From JAHJRN01 sp043805355 (GTDB taxonomy: Bacteria > Patescibacteriota > Patescibacteriia > 2-12-FULL-60-25): DNA of 9,288 nt. Every line of letters begins with the position of its first letter. The stretch's first letter is position 1. The DNA is taken from contig JAZDIB010000085.1 in NCBI GenBank assembly GCA_043805355.1, forward strand, positions 1 to 9,288. The letters run 5' to 3'. Under the pieces are notes generated by a model, which did not search any database, was not told the DNA's origin, and saw nothing but the letters and a program-made list of their open reading frames with translations. Made by a program: the position numbers and the translations under genes. Shown here piece after piece: positions 1 to 6,863 of this stretch.

Positions 1-47
1 ATCCGGGTTGGCGCGCAGACCTCATCAAGGCCGCCCAGGTCCCATCC

Positions 48-1586
48 ATGGCGCTTGCGTGGTTCGTGGACATGAGCCGCCGACCGATCTGGACGTGGCT
101 TCCGTGGATGCCCGCCATCGTCGCGCTTGAGCTCGCGTCAGCGGCGACCGTCTTCTGGCCTGTGCCGCGGACCGTCGCGACCGTGATCGCCGGGCTCATC
201 ATGCTCATCGTCGCGTGGCGGCGTCCGTCCATCGGACTTGCCGCGCTTCTGCTCGAACTCGCCATCGGCTCGAAGGGCGCGCTCCTGAAGATCCCGAACG
301 GATGGGAGGTCGATGGGGGAACATCACTTCGTATCGTTCTCGTCGCAGCCTTCCTCGTCGGCTGGGCCGTGAACGCTATCCTCTATTGGCGGACACGACG
401 GACGGAGCTCGTCACGACGATCCGCCGCGAGATCCGCGGACGTTGGGCGTGGATTGCGCTCGTCGCGTTGACGGCATGGGCGGTCGTTCGCGGCATATCG
501 CTCAAGAACGGCGCGGTCTTCTCGGACGCGAACGCCTGGGGATTCCTCGCCCTCCTGCTTCCGGTCATTGATATCGCCTCGCGCGACGGCACACGCCTCG
601 TCCGACATGCAGGGTCAGCGCTCATCGCAGGTCTCCTCTGGCTGCCGGCCAAGACGCTCGCGCTCCTCTACGTCTGGTCGCATGGCATCGCGTCGCTCTC
701 CAAGCCGATGTACCTCTGGGCGCGGAGGAGCGGCGTCGCGGAAGTCACGCTCGTGACCGGCAACCTGTTCCGCGTCTTCATCCAATCGCAGGTCTTCGCC
801 ATCGCCGGCCTCCTCGCGTCGGTTGCCCGCGTCGTGACCGGACCGAAGGACCGGACGCGGGCGCTCACGTTCCTCGTGGCCATCATGGCGAGCGTCTCGC
901 TCCTCATCAGCCTCTCACGCAGTTTCTGGATCGGCCTGTTCGCAGGATGCCTCACGCTCGCGGCGCTCGCGCTCTCCGGTCGAGGCGCCCTCCGACGGCT
1001 CGGGTCGCTCCTCGGCTTCGGCGTCGCCGCGGCCGTCTGCGCCCTCGGGCTCATCGCGGCCGTGGTCGCGTTCCCGTATCCGTATGTCGACGTCGGATCG
1101 CTCAAGACGCTCTTCTCCTCGCGCGGCGGCGTGACGGACGCGGCCGCGGAAAGCCGCTGGAACCTCCTGCCGGTCCTCGGCGACAAGATCCTGGAAGCCC
1201 CCATCCTCGGCTCCGGCTTCGGCGCGACCGTGACGTACGCCTCCAAGGACCCACGCGTCCTCGCGGACCATCCGGACGGCATGTACACGACCTACGCCTA
1301 CGAATGGGGTTGGCTCGACCACTGGATCAAATTCGGCGTCCTCGGCATCCCGCTCATGCTGTGGCTCCTGCTCTCCATCCTCCAGCGTCTCTGGAAAACG
1401 GACGGCGCGTGGTGGCTGCGCGCGGGCTTCGTCTCGTCCCTCGTCGCGCTCAGCATCCTGCATGTGTTCACTCCCTACCTGAACCACCCGCTCGGCTTCG
1501 GCTTCCTGCTCGCGGCCGAAGGCTGGATCACGGCGAGACGAACGTCGCGCCCGACATCGGCTTCTTCCCCTCCGGTTGCACCCTGA
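48..1586 (+). CDS. O-antigen ligase / polymerase-like (Wzy_C-type) integral membrane protein; 5' end uncertain
   Basis: Predicted polytopic inner-membrane protein of about 512 residues with roughly ten or more hydrophobic segments. Proteins of this kind ligate or polymerise lipid-linked glycans on the outer face of the membrane. Seen in the sequence: a hydrophobic run ending in LSRSFWIGL (residues 289-297), resembling the 'SRS.W' signature of the O-antigen ligase domain; then a large extracytoplasmic loop with SRWNLLPVLGDKILEAPILG (369-388), GSGFG (388-392) and GMYTTYAYEWGWLDHWIKFG (411-430), matching the family pattern 'R...W......p.lG.G.g' followed by an aromatic E.G segment. The C-terminal tail (about 497-512) is hydrophilic and Ser/Pro-rich. 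The frame stays open to the left edge with GC-rich third positions, so the true start may lie before the window; ATG 48 is the first ATG, and ATG 72 (MSRRPIW) is an alternative. Neither has a clear ribosome binding site. The last 59 bp overlap fmt on the other strand. The family is fairly sure; ligase versus polymerase cannot be decided. Confidence 0.8.
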   Translation: MALAWFVDMSRRPIWTWLPWMPAIVALELASAATVFWPVPRTVATVIAGLIMLIVAWRRPSIGLAALLLELAIGSKGALLKIPNGWEVDGGTSLRIVLVAAFLVGWAVNAILYWRTRRTELVTTIRREIRGRWAWIALVALTAWAVVRGISLKNGAVFSDANAWGFLALLLPVIDIASRDGTRLVRHAGSALIAGLLWLPAKTLALLYVWSHGIASLSKPMYLWARRSGVAEVTLVTGNLFRVFIQSQVFAIAGLLASVARVVTGPKDRTRALTFLVAIMASVSLLISLSRSFWIGLFAGCLTLAALALSGRGALRRLGSLLGFGVAAAVCALGLIAAVVAFPYPYVDVGSLKTLFSSRGGVTDAAAESRWNLLPVLGDKILEAPILGSGFGATVTYASKDPRVLADHPDGMYTTYAYEWGWLDHWIKFGVLGIPLMLWLLLSILQRLWKTDGAWWLRAGFVSSLVALSILHVFTPYLNHPLGFGFLLAAEGWITARRTSRPTSASSPPVAP

Positions 1587-2442
1587 CGAGTTCGAGGACC
1601 GTCCCGGCGCCGCAGGACATGTCGAGTTTGTGGTCCCGGAGGAACAGCTCGCCGGGCGTTTTCGTCGTATCCGGGACGTCGACACGAGCGGACAGGATCT
1701 TGAGGCGCTTGACGCCGACCAAAGTCCAGGTGCTCGGCCATGGGTCGTAGGCGCGGACCATGCGTTCGATCTCTTCCGCGGACTTCGTCCAGTCGATCTT
1801 CCCGTCGTCGCGCGTCAGCGTCTTGCAGGTCGTCGCGTTCGAATGATCCTGTTCGACAGGTTCGAGGCGACCGTCGAGATAGTCCGCGAGGATATCCGGG
1901 AGCATCGTGCCGCCGAGGGCCGCGAGGCGATCGTGGAGCGACCCGGACGTATCCGTCGACGTGATCGGCTCCTCTTTCGACGCGAGGATGGGTCCGTGGT
2001 CGAGGTCCGCGTCGATCTTCATGATGGTGACGCCCGTGACCGCGTCGCCCGACAAGATTGCGGCCTGAAGAGGGGACGCGCCGCGCCACCGCGGGAGGAG
2101 CGAGCCGTGGACATTCACGATGCCGTGCGTCGGGATATCGAGGAACCACTGCAGGAGGATCTTGCCGTAGGAGACGACGACGAACACGTCAGGACGCGGA
2201 TCCATCAACGATTGAAATGTCGCGTCATCCTTCAGGTCCTTGATCTTCTCCGGCTGGAAGACCGGGATGCCCCGTTCGAGCGCGACGGTCTTGACCGGCG
2301 GAGGCGTCAGCACGGCATGACGTCCGACCGGGCGGTCCGGTTGGGTCACGGCGCCGATGACGGAAAAACGCCCGTCGTCGACGAGCGCTCGCAAGGATGG
2401 GATGGCGAATTCGGACGTGCCGAGGAAGACGATGCGCTTCAT
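1528..2442 (-). CDS. fmt: Methionyl-tRNA formyltransferase
   Basis: Cytosolic enzyme that transfers a formyl group from 10-formyl-tetrahydrofolate to Met-tRNA(fMet) for translation initiation. The 304-residue product is close to the usual length of about 310. Seen: the N-terminal Rossmann-type start MKRIVFLGTSEFAIPSL; VTQPDRPVGR (32-41); VVVSYGKILL (88-97); and the catalytic stretch VNVHGSLLPRWRGASP (109-124), which carries the family Asn (N110), His (H112) and SLLP loop. The third catalytic residue is D148 in DADLDHGPIL (144-153). The C-terminal tRNA-binding domain shows DGKIDW (213-218), YDPWPS (232-237) and the closing VQPEGKKPM (288-296). The start is placed at 2442, not at the further upstream in-frame ATG 2649, because homology begins at MKRIVF and the ATG overlaps the def stop as ATGA (2442-2439). 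This implies translational coupling in a def-fmt pair. The 3' end runs 59 bp into the convergent ligase-like gene, and the conserved C-terminal motif shows the overlap is not a frameshift artefact. Confidence 0.97.
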   Translation of the reverse strand: MKRIVFLGTSEFAIPSLRALVDDGRFSVIGAVTQPDRPVGRHAVLTPPPVKTVALERGIPVFQPEKIKDLKDDATFQSLMDPRPDVFVVVSYGKILLQWFLDIPTHGIVNVHGSLLPRWRGASPLQAAILSGDAVTGVTIMKIDADLDHGPILASKEEPITSTDTSGSLHDRLAALGGTMLPDILADYLDGRLEPVEQDHSNATTCKTLTRDDGKIDWTKSAEEIERMVRAYDPWPSTWTLVGVKRLKILSARVDVPDTTKTPGELFLRDHKLDMSCGAGTVLELVRVQPEGKKPMSGATFVSP

Positions 2443-2927
2443 GTCTTGAGCCGCTCTTTGCCCTTCGTGATCTCCTTGGCCTTGTCGATGAAGAGGATGC
2501 CTTCGAGGTGATCGACCTCGTGCTGGAAGACGACCGCATCCAAACCCTTCACGTCGAACGTCTCGCGACGGCCGTGGCGGTTCAAGGCCGTGACCGTGAC
2601 CCGCTTCGCGCGCTCGACCGTCCCCCAGACGTCGGGGACGGACAAGCATCCTTCCTCGCCGTCGATGGTCGCCTCCGACAGCTTCTCGATGACCGGATTG
2701 ATGAGGGGAAAGACGCCGGATTTCAGGTTCACGACGATGATGCGCTCATTGCGTCCGACCTGCGGCGCCGCGAGGCCTACGCCATCCGCCGCCCACATGC
2801 TCGCCACCATCACGTCCAAGAACGCCTGGAACGCAGGCGTGCCGATGGCCGTCGAATCCACCTCGACGGAACGCTCTCGGAGCGAGGCCGTCGGGAGGGT
2901 GAGGATGGGGAGGGGTTCGGTCGTCAT
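2439..2927 (-). CDS. def: Peptide deformylase
   Basis: Metalloenzyme that removes the N-formyl group from nascent polypeptides as they emerge from the ribosome. All three family motifs are present in the 162-residue product: GVGLAAPQ (49-56), EGCLS (92-96) and QHEVDHLEG (135-143). By the family rule the metal ligands are C94, H136 and H140, the catalytic base is E137, and Q56 stabilises the transition state. The length is typical of bacterial deformylases (about 150-190). The start ATG at 2927 lies 11 bp after the TAG of the priA-like gene, and the stop overlaps the fmt start by 4 nt. The preceding bases show no purine-rich ribosome binding site, so translation may depend on reinitiation from the upstream gene. 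The priA-def-fmt order is common in bacteria and supports all three calls. No key residue is missing. Confidence 0.98.
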   Translation of the reverse strand: MTTEPLPILTLPTASLRERSVEVDSTAIGTPAFQAFLDVMVASMWAADGVGLAAPQVGRNERIIVVNLKSGVFPLINPVIEKLSEATIDGEEGCLSVPDVWGTVERAKRVTVTALNRHGRRETFDVKGLDAVVFQHEVDHLEGILFIDKAKEITKGKERLKT

Positions 2928-2938
2928 GACAGGTGAAA

Positions 2939-4648
2939 CTACACGAAAAAGGCGATCGGGTCAAGGTCGATGATAGCCCTTCGGGCGAACGGTTCCAAGG
3001 CCGCGTGGATGGCCGTTTCCTTGAGGTCTTTCGGCGGAATGGCGTGGATGACCGACCGCGGGGTGCGGGAGCTGGGCCGGAACGCGATAGGAGCGGGTCC
3101 GCGGACGGTCCAAGCCTCGCCGAGAGCCATCGTCAGATCGTCGACCAAGGTCGAGGCGGCGTCGGGCGGTCCATCGACAAGTACCTTCACGAGGGTCCTG
3201 GCGGGCGGGTAGCTGAAGGTCGCACGTTCGGACATCTCATCGCGCCAGACCGCGGCCACGCCCTCCTTCGTGCACCAGTTCTGCGCGGCGAGAAGCAGTT
3301 CGTCGTCGCCTTGGACGATGATGCTCGCGTCCGCGTCCGCGATGTCCGCCGTCAGCCGACGCCACGCGATGACGAGACGCTCGCGTCTCCGGACATCTTC
3401 CGCCACGCCGCCGATGAGACCAAGGTCGGTCAAGACGACGAGCGCTCCACGTTCGACCGTCTCGCTATGCCACGTCGGCAAATCGACCACGCGGACGGCC
3501 TCGCCGAAACGCTTCAAAACGATCCCCGCCAGCGAATCGCGTCCAACGCGACCTTTTACGAGATTCGTGCTGTTGCATGATGGACACGCCAACGCGACGT
3601 CGCCGAGCGTCCCGCATCGGTTGCATCGGCTCCGGCCGCCGACACGCGACAATCCGAATCCGCAGGAGGCGCACGTCGCGATCCACGAGCAGTCGGCACA
3701 GGCAATGCGCGAGCGATCACCGTGGATCGGATGGATGACCGTCACGGGCCGCTGGGCCTCGACCGCTTCGTCGATGGCCATGACCGACTGGATGGACAAT
3801 CCTTCGACATCCGACGTCGCGCGGCCTGCGAACGGGGCATACGCGACCTTCACCCCGATGTCCGGAGCGAGGCCGTCGGATCCGAGAGGCGGCGTCGTAC
3901 CGATACGGACGACCTGAAGCGACGGATTGGACGATCGCGCGGCATCGACGACCCATCGTGCGTCCAGCCGCGGAGCGAGTTCGTCCGACTTGAAGTCGTC
4001 GTTCTCCGGCTCTTCGATGATGACCATGCCAGCGGACGCCGAAAGCCAGGCGCCGATGCGCGTCGCGACGAGTACGCCGTCCGAGGACGCGAGGAATCCG
4101 GTCCACGCGCGCCACGCCGCCCCGTCCGCGAGGTCCGCATGGAGCACGGGGCACGAAAGCGTCGCGGCAAGCCGTTCCGCGCGCGACCGCCACGGACACA
4201 GGATGAGGATGCGGCCTTTCGCGCCACGGACGCGGTGCACGAGGCGTTCCGTCCGGTCCACGACCCATTCGGCCTCGTCCGTCAGCAACGAGGACTGCGA
4301 AGGATGCATCTCGACCGTGATCGGCTGGAGACGCTTCGGCACGGTGCGGAGCCAGGAATGCAGGACGGTAGGCCTGGAGACGAACGCCCGAGCTCCGGAG
4401 CGTTCGAGCAACGACGCGAGACCGGTGGGGAATCGGACGAGGGGCGTCGGCTGTCGGATTTCGACGGTTCGATCCGCGAAGGCGCTTTCCCTCGAACATC
4501 CCGTGACGAGCGCCGGAATCTCGCGCTTGCGGAAGGGGACGCGGAGCAGGTCGCCGACTCGAACGTCCGCGCCGTCAGGGACGCGGTAATCGAACGCATC
4601 GACGCCGAACGGCGTCCGGAGCGCAGGGACGACGGTGATGTAGGTCAC
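2939..4648 (-). CDS. priA: PriA-family primosomal protein N' homologue with eroded helicase motifs
   Basis: Homologue of the replication-restart protein PriA, 569 residues against about 730 in E. coli. Matching landmarks: an N-terminal 3'-DNA-binding-type segment with FDYRVPDGADVRVGDLLRVP (19-38); eight cysteines as four CxxC pairs (C317/C320, C326/C329, C342/C345, C355/C358) as in the PriA zinc module, followed by KGRVGRDSL; then a C-terminal domain with ERATFSYPPARTLVKVL (474-490) and IIDLDPIAF (559-567). The ATPase core is degraded. Where Walker A (GxTGSGKTE) belongs, around residues 114-126, there is no G-K-T/S. The DEEH box is replaced by IIEEPENDDF (210-219), although the following pattern DELAPRLDARWVVDAAR is kept. 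The 'GSATP' motif reads GTTPPL (250-255), and the region that should contain QVAGRAGR is shortened and lacks it. The start is GTG 4648, overlapping the preceding stop as GTGA; homology begins at TYITVVPAL, so an in-frame ATG at 4771 is rejected. Probably no longer an ATP-driven helicase; DNA-binding or scaffolding is inferred. Confidence 0.87.
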   Translation of the reverse strand: MTYITVVPALRTPFGVDAFDYRVPDGADVRVGDLLRVPFRKREIPALVTGCSRESAFADRTVEIRQPTPLVRFPTGLASLLERSGARAFVSRPTVLHSWLRTVPKRLQPITVEMHPSQSSLLTDEAEWVVDRTERLVHRVRGAKGRILILCPWRSRAERLAATLSCPVLHADLADGAAWRAWTGFLASSDGVLVATRIGAWLSASAGMVIIEEPENDDFKSDELAPRLDARWVVDAARSSNPSLQVVRIGTTPPLGSDGLAPDIGVKVAYAPFAGRATSDVEGLSIQSVMAIDEAVEAQRPVTVIHPIHGDRSRIACADCSWIATCASCGFGLSRVGGRSRCNRCGTLGDVALACPSCNSTNLVKGRVGRDSLAGIVLKRFGEAVRVVDLPTWHSETVERGALVVLTDLGLIGGVAEDVRRRERLVIAWRRLTADIADADASIIVQGDDELLLAAQNWCTKEGVAAVWRDEMSERATFSYPPARTLVKVLVDGPPDAASTLVDDLTMALGEAWTVRGPAPIAFRPSSRTPRSVIHAIPPKDLKETAIHAALEPFARRAIIDLDPIAFFV

Positions 4649-5436
4649 GAGATGTCGTAGCGCGCCGTCAGATAACCGACGCCGAACGGAGCCTCGTAGC
4701 TCAACAGCTTCGGCGTGACGCTCATGTTCTCGAGACACCCGAGCAGAGAAACGATGGGCCGATATCCGCATTGCGCGCTTTCCTCGGTGACGGACGCGTC
4801 GAGCGAGAGGAGCGGCGTCGGATCGTTCTTGCTGACTGCTTCTTGGACTGCACGGTCGAAGGCGGCCCCTTTGTCTGACGTGCCGGCAGGGGACTCGGGT
4901 CCGAGCTTGTGCGACAAATCGGCGCTCGCGATGATGGCGATGCGCTCCTCCTCCGCATGCAGGACACGCTTCAGCTGACGGCCGAAATTGTAGTGTTCCT
5001 TCCCGTCCAGCATCGACGGCGACACGGGGATGAGCTTCCAGGACGTGAGATGCGGCGTCAGCATCAGGAGCGGCACCGCGAACCCGTAGTCGATGTCCTC
5101 GCTCGACGTCAGCGTGAACGGGACGCCTTCGACGCGGAGCTTGCGCTGGAGCCGGTCGATGGTCAGGTAGTCGCTCTTCGCCTCGACGGTCGTGGAGAAA
5201 TCACCGAACGCCTTCAGGCTGCCGACGTACTTGCTCGCGAGATTCACGCTGAACGCGTCTGGATACCGCACGCCATGAGGCGCGATGATGCAGAGCGCAT
5301 CCGGTTTCGCGAGGTACAGGGCCTGTTCGACCTCTTGCACGGCCGCGAGGGTCGTGGCGAGCTTCTCGCGGTGTTCCTTGCCGATGGTCGGCAGGAGCAG
5401 GGGGGAATGCGGAACGATGGCGGCGAAGACAATCAT
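4645..5436 (-). CDS. LigB-family (class III extradiol dioxygenase-like / MEMO-superfamily) protein
   Basis: Soluble protein of 263 residues with the fold signature of the LigB/MEMO superfamily, whose members include non-haem iron ring-cleaving dioxygenases and uncharacterised proteins of the AmmeMemoRadiSam group. Seen: AAIVPHSPLLLPTIGKE (5-21), with H10 at the usual first metal-ligand position; KPDALCIIAPHG (44-55), with H54 as a second candidate ligand; the central IDYGFAVPLLML (116-127); SADLSHKLGP (171-180), with H176 in the place of the catalytic histidine; QCGYRPI (222-228); and SYEAPFGVGYL (246-256), with E248 as a possible acidic ligand. The ligand assignments are by analogy with LigB and are inference. 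The ATG at 5436 overlaps the preceding stop as ATGA, and homology starts there; a longer in-frame start at 5547 would lie inside the upstream gene. The substrate is unknown. Its place between a secreted wall-type protein and priA-def-fmt gives no evidence of aromatic catabolism. Confidence 0.82.
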   Translation of the reverse strand: MIVFAAIVPHSPLLLPTIGKEHREKLATTLAAVQEVEQALYLAKPDALCIIAPHGVRYPDAFSVNLASKYVGSLKAFGDFSTTVEAKSDYLTIDRLQRKLRVEGVPFTLTSSEDIDYGFAVPLLMLTPHLTSWKLIPVSPSMLDGKEHYNFGRQLKRVLHAEEERIAIIASADLSHKLGPESPAGTSDKGAAFDRAVQEAVSKNDPTPLLSLDASVTEESAQCGYRPIVSLLGCLENMSVTPKLLSYEAPFGVGYLTARYDIS

Positions 5437-6863
5437 AGAGGTTGTGCGGCGAGTTCGAGATATGTCGGTTGGGGTTCGAACGGCGTTCCGATTGCGTGGA
5501 TGGCCAAGACGCTGTCGCGGACCGTCACGACGTTCGTCCATTTCCATCCGACGGTCTCGAAGACCTCGCCGGACGGGATGGGCCGAAGCGCGCCGGCCTC
5601 GACGACGTAGACGGTCGGCGCGTAGATGGACTTGACGAGCTCGCCGTCATGTAGGAGATAGGCGCTGGTGGTCACGTAGGTCGACAGGTCGGAAGCCGTC
5701 ACGGTCCGGATGCGACGGCCGGCGAAATAGAGCTTGAGATAGATGCCGTCGATGAGAGGCGCGCGCGTCCCGTCCTCGACGTACCACACGCCCGGCGCCT
5801 CCGCGAGCTTCATCAGCACACCCTGGGGGAACGTGGTGTCGACCGTGATCTTGGGCCCGTCAGGATATGCCGCGAGGTCCGCGGATGCGACGGACTCGAC
5901 CTCTTCCGAGTTGAACCCGAACTTGCGGAACGCGTCCATGTTCGCGATCTGGCGCTTGTTCGTGGTCGTCAGCAGGAAGATGCGTCCATCCGGATCGCGG
6001 AGCAGGGAATAGGGAGCGAACTTGATGGACGGGCCATCTGGATATGCGGCCAACTCGCTGTCCGTCACGACGACGGCCTTGGTCACGTCCGACCGCGAGG
6101 CGGCGACAGCCAACGAGGCGAACGGTCGCTTCTCGCCATATCGAATGAGGAAATACGTGCCACTCGGTTCACCGCGCGCGAGCGTGCCGTCTGGATAGGA
6201 GACCGTGAACCAACGCTTCCAGATACGCCACAGCGTCAGGTTGCCATGGATGTGCGGCGTGTAGCTGTAGAGCATGGCCGTCGCGTTATTGACCGGCGTG
6301 ACCGCGATGCCATCGATGATGACCGTCTTGCCCACGCCACGTCCCCCGATGGTGAGCCCGTTCGTCAACAGCTGCATCAGGTACTTCTCGCGATGCTGCT
6401 TGGCGGCCCATTCCATCTGGTTCGCGAAGCCCTTGAAATCCTGGATGGAAGGGTCGTCCTTGGAACAGGAATCACAGACACCATATCCGGCTGCCCAGTC
6501 GAGCTGTCCCTGCGACGGCTCCGGGTCCTCGACGAGCGATTGTTCCTTCTGAATGAGGGCAATGAGGTATTTCGGGTTGACGCGATAGGATCGCGATACG
6601 CGCCAGATGATTTCGGCCGCCGTTTTGGGCACGCCGTCGATATCCACGGTCCGGAGGTCAGCGAGCGTCCCCTTGGACCGCAGGAAGTTCACCAGACGGT
6701 CAAAGGGCATCGCATCAGCATCCAGGATGTCGCCGTCCGTCAGGATGAAGTTCGGGTCGAACCCGGGGTCGAGCTCGATGGCCCTCGCAGGGGCTGTCGG
6801 AACCGAGAACATCACCAACGATACGATGACGCACGCCAGTAAGCCGGCATATGGTTTCTGCAT
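5433..6863 (-). CDS. Secreted lysozyme-like domain protein with C-terminal YPDG repeat modules
   Basis: Exported protein of 476 residues. An N-terminal signal peptide (residues 1-28: basic start, hydrophobic LLACVIVSLVMFSV, cleavage after APARA) is clear. Residues about 80-220 resemble a lysozyme/transglycosylase-like domain: VNPKYLIALIQKEQSLV (95-111) has the helix-with-Glu pattern, so E107 is the candidate catalytic acid; then AAGYGVCDSC (124-133) with a C130/C133 pair, GFANQMEWAAKQ (145-156) and NNATAMLYSYTPH (192-204). From memory, secreted actinobacterial proteins carry the same series (NPK..L..LQKEQ, MGYG, GFFNQ, LYNYTPY). Residues 223-462 hold about four repeats of 50-65 residues; three begin at YPDG (223, 274, 334) and contain hydrophobic-glycine strands such as GRIFLLTT (293-300). 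These are probably beta modules for wall or surface binding. First gene of the operon; its start is 56 bp from the divergent gene. Enzymatic activity is inferred, not proven. It could instead be a non-catalytic surface protein. Confidence 0.8.
   Translation of the reverse strand: MQKPYAGLLACVIVSLVMFSVPTAPARAIELDPGFDPNFILTDGDILDADAMPFDRLVNFLRSKGTLADLRTVDIDGVPKTAAEIIWRVSRSYRVNPKYLIALIQKEQSLVEDPEPSQGQLDWAAGYGVCDSCSKDDPSIQDFKGFANQMEWAAKQHREKYLMQLLTNGLTIGGRGVGKTVIIDGIAVTPVNNATAMLYSYTPHIHGNLTLWRIWKRWFTVSYPDGTLARGEPSGTYFLIRYGEKRPFASLAVAASRSDVTKAVVVTDSELAAYPDGPSIKFAPYSLLRDPDGRIFLLTTTNKRQIANMDAFRKFGFNSEEVESVASADLAAYPDGPKITVDTTFPQGVLMKLAEAPGVWYVEDGTRAPLIDGIYLKLYFAGRRIRTVTASDLSTYVTTSAYLLHDGELVKSIYAPTVYVVEAGALRPIPSGEVFETVGWKWTNVVTVRDSVLAIHAIGTPFEPQPTYLELAAQPL

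Noticed and set aside
1540..1640. Bidirectional terminator between the convergent genes
   Set aside because: No GC-rich stem followed by a T-run was found on either strand; the region is coding on at least one strand throughout.
915..1685. 256-codon minus-strand frame opposite the ligase-like gene
   Set aside because: Low-complexity Arg/Glu-rich antisense product; it also crosses into the fmt region in a different frame.
1576..2511. 311-codon + strand frame opposite fmt
   Set aside because: It is antisense to a gene with all Fmt catalytic motifs, and the translation is charged and repetitive without recognisable motifs.
2443..2649. 69-residue N-terminal extension of Fmt from an upstream in-frame ATG
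   Set aside because: The extension lies inside def in another frame, reads as Arg/Gly-rich noise, and homology begins exactly at the ATG that overlaps the def stop.
3722..4660. 312-codon + strand frame opposite the PriA-like gene
   Set aside because: It is a shadow of the minus-strand gene, which has zinc cysteines and conserved landmarks; the shadow is Arg/Asp-rich with no family signature.
4649..4771. 41-residue extension of the PriA-like protein from ATG 4771
   Set aside because: It overlaps the 3' end of the LigB-like gene and resembles no PriA sequence; GTG 4648 gives the GTGA overlap and the correct N-terminus.
5437..5547. 37-residue extension of the LigB-like protein from ATG 5547
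   Set aside because: It lies within the coding region of the secreted protein in another frame; the family N-terminus begins at MIVFAAIVPH.
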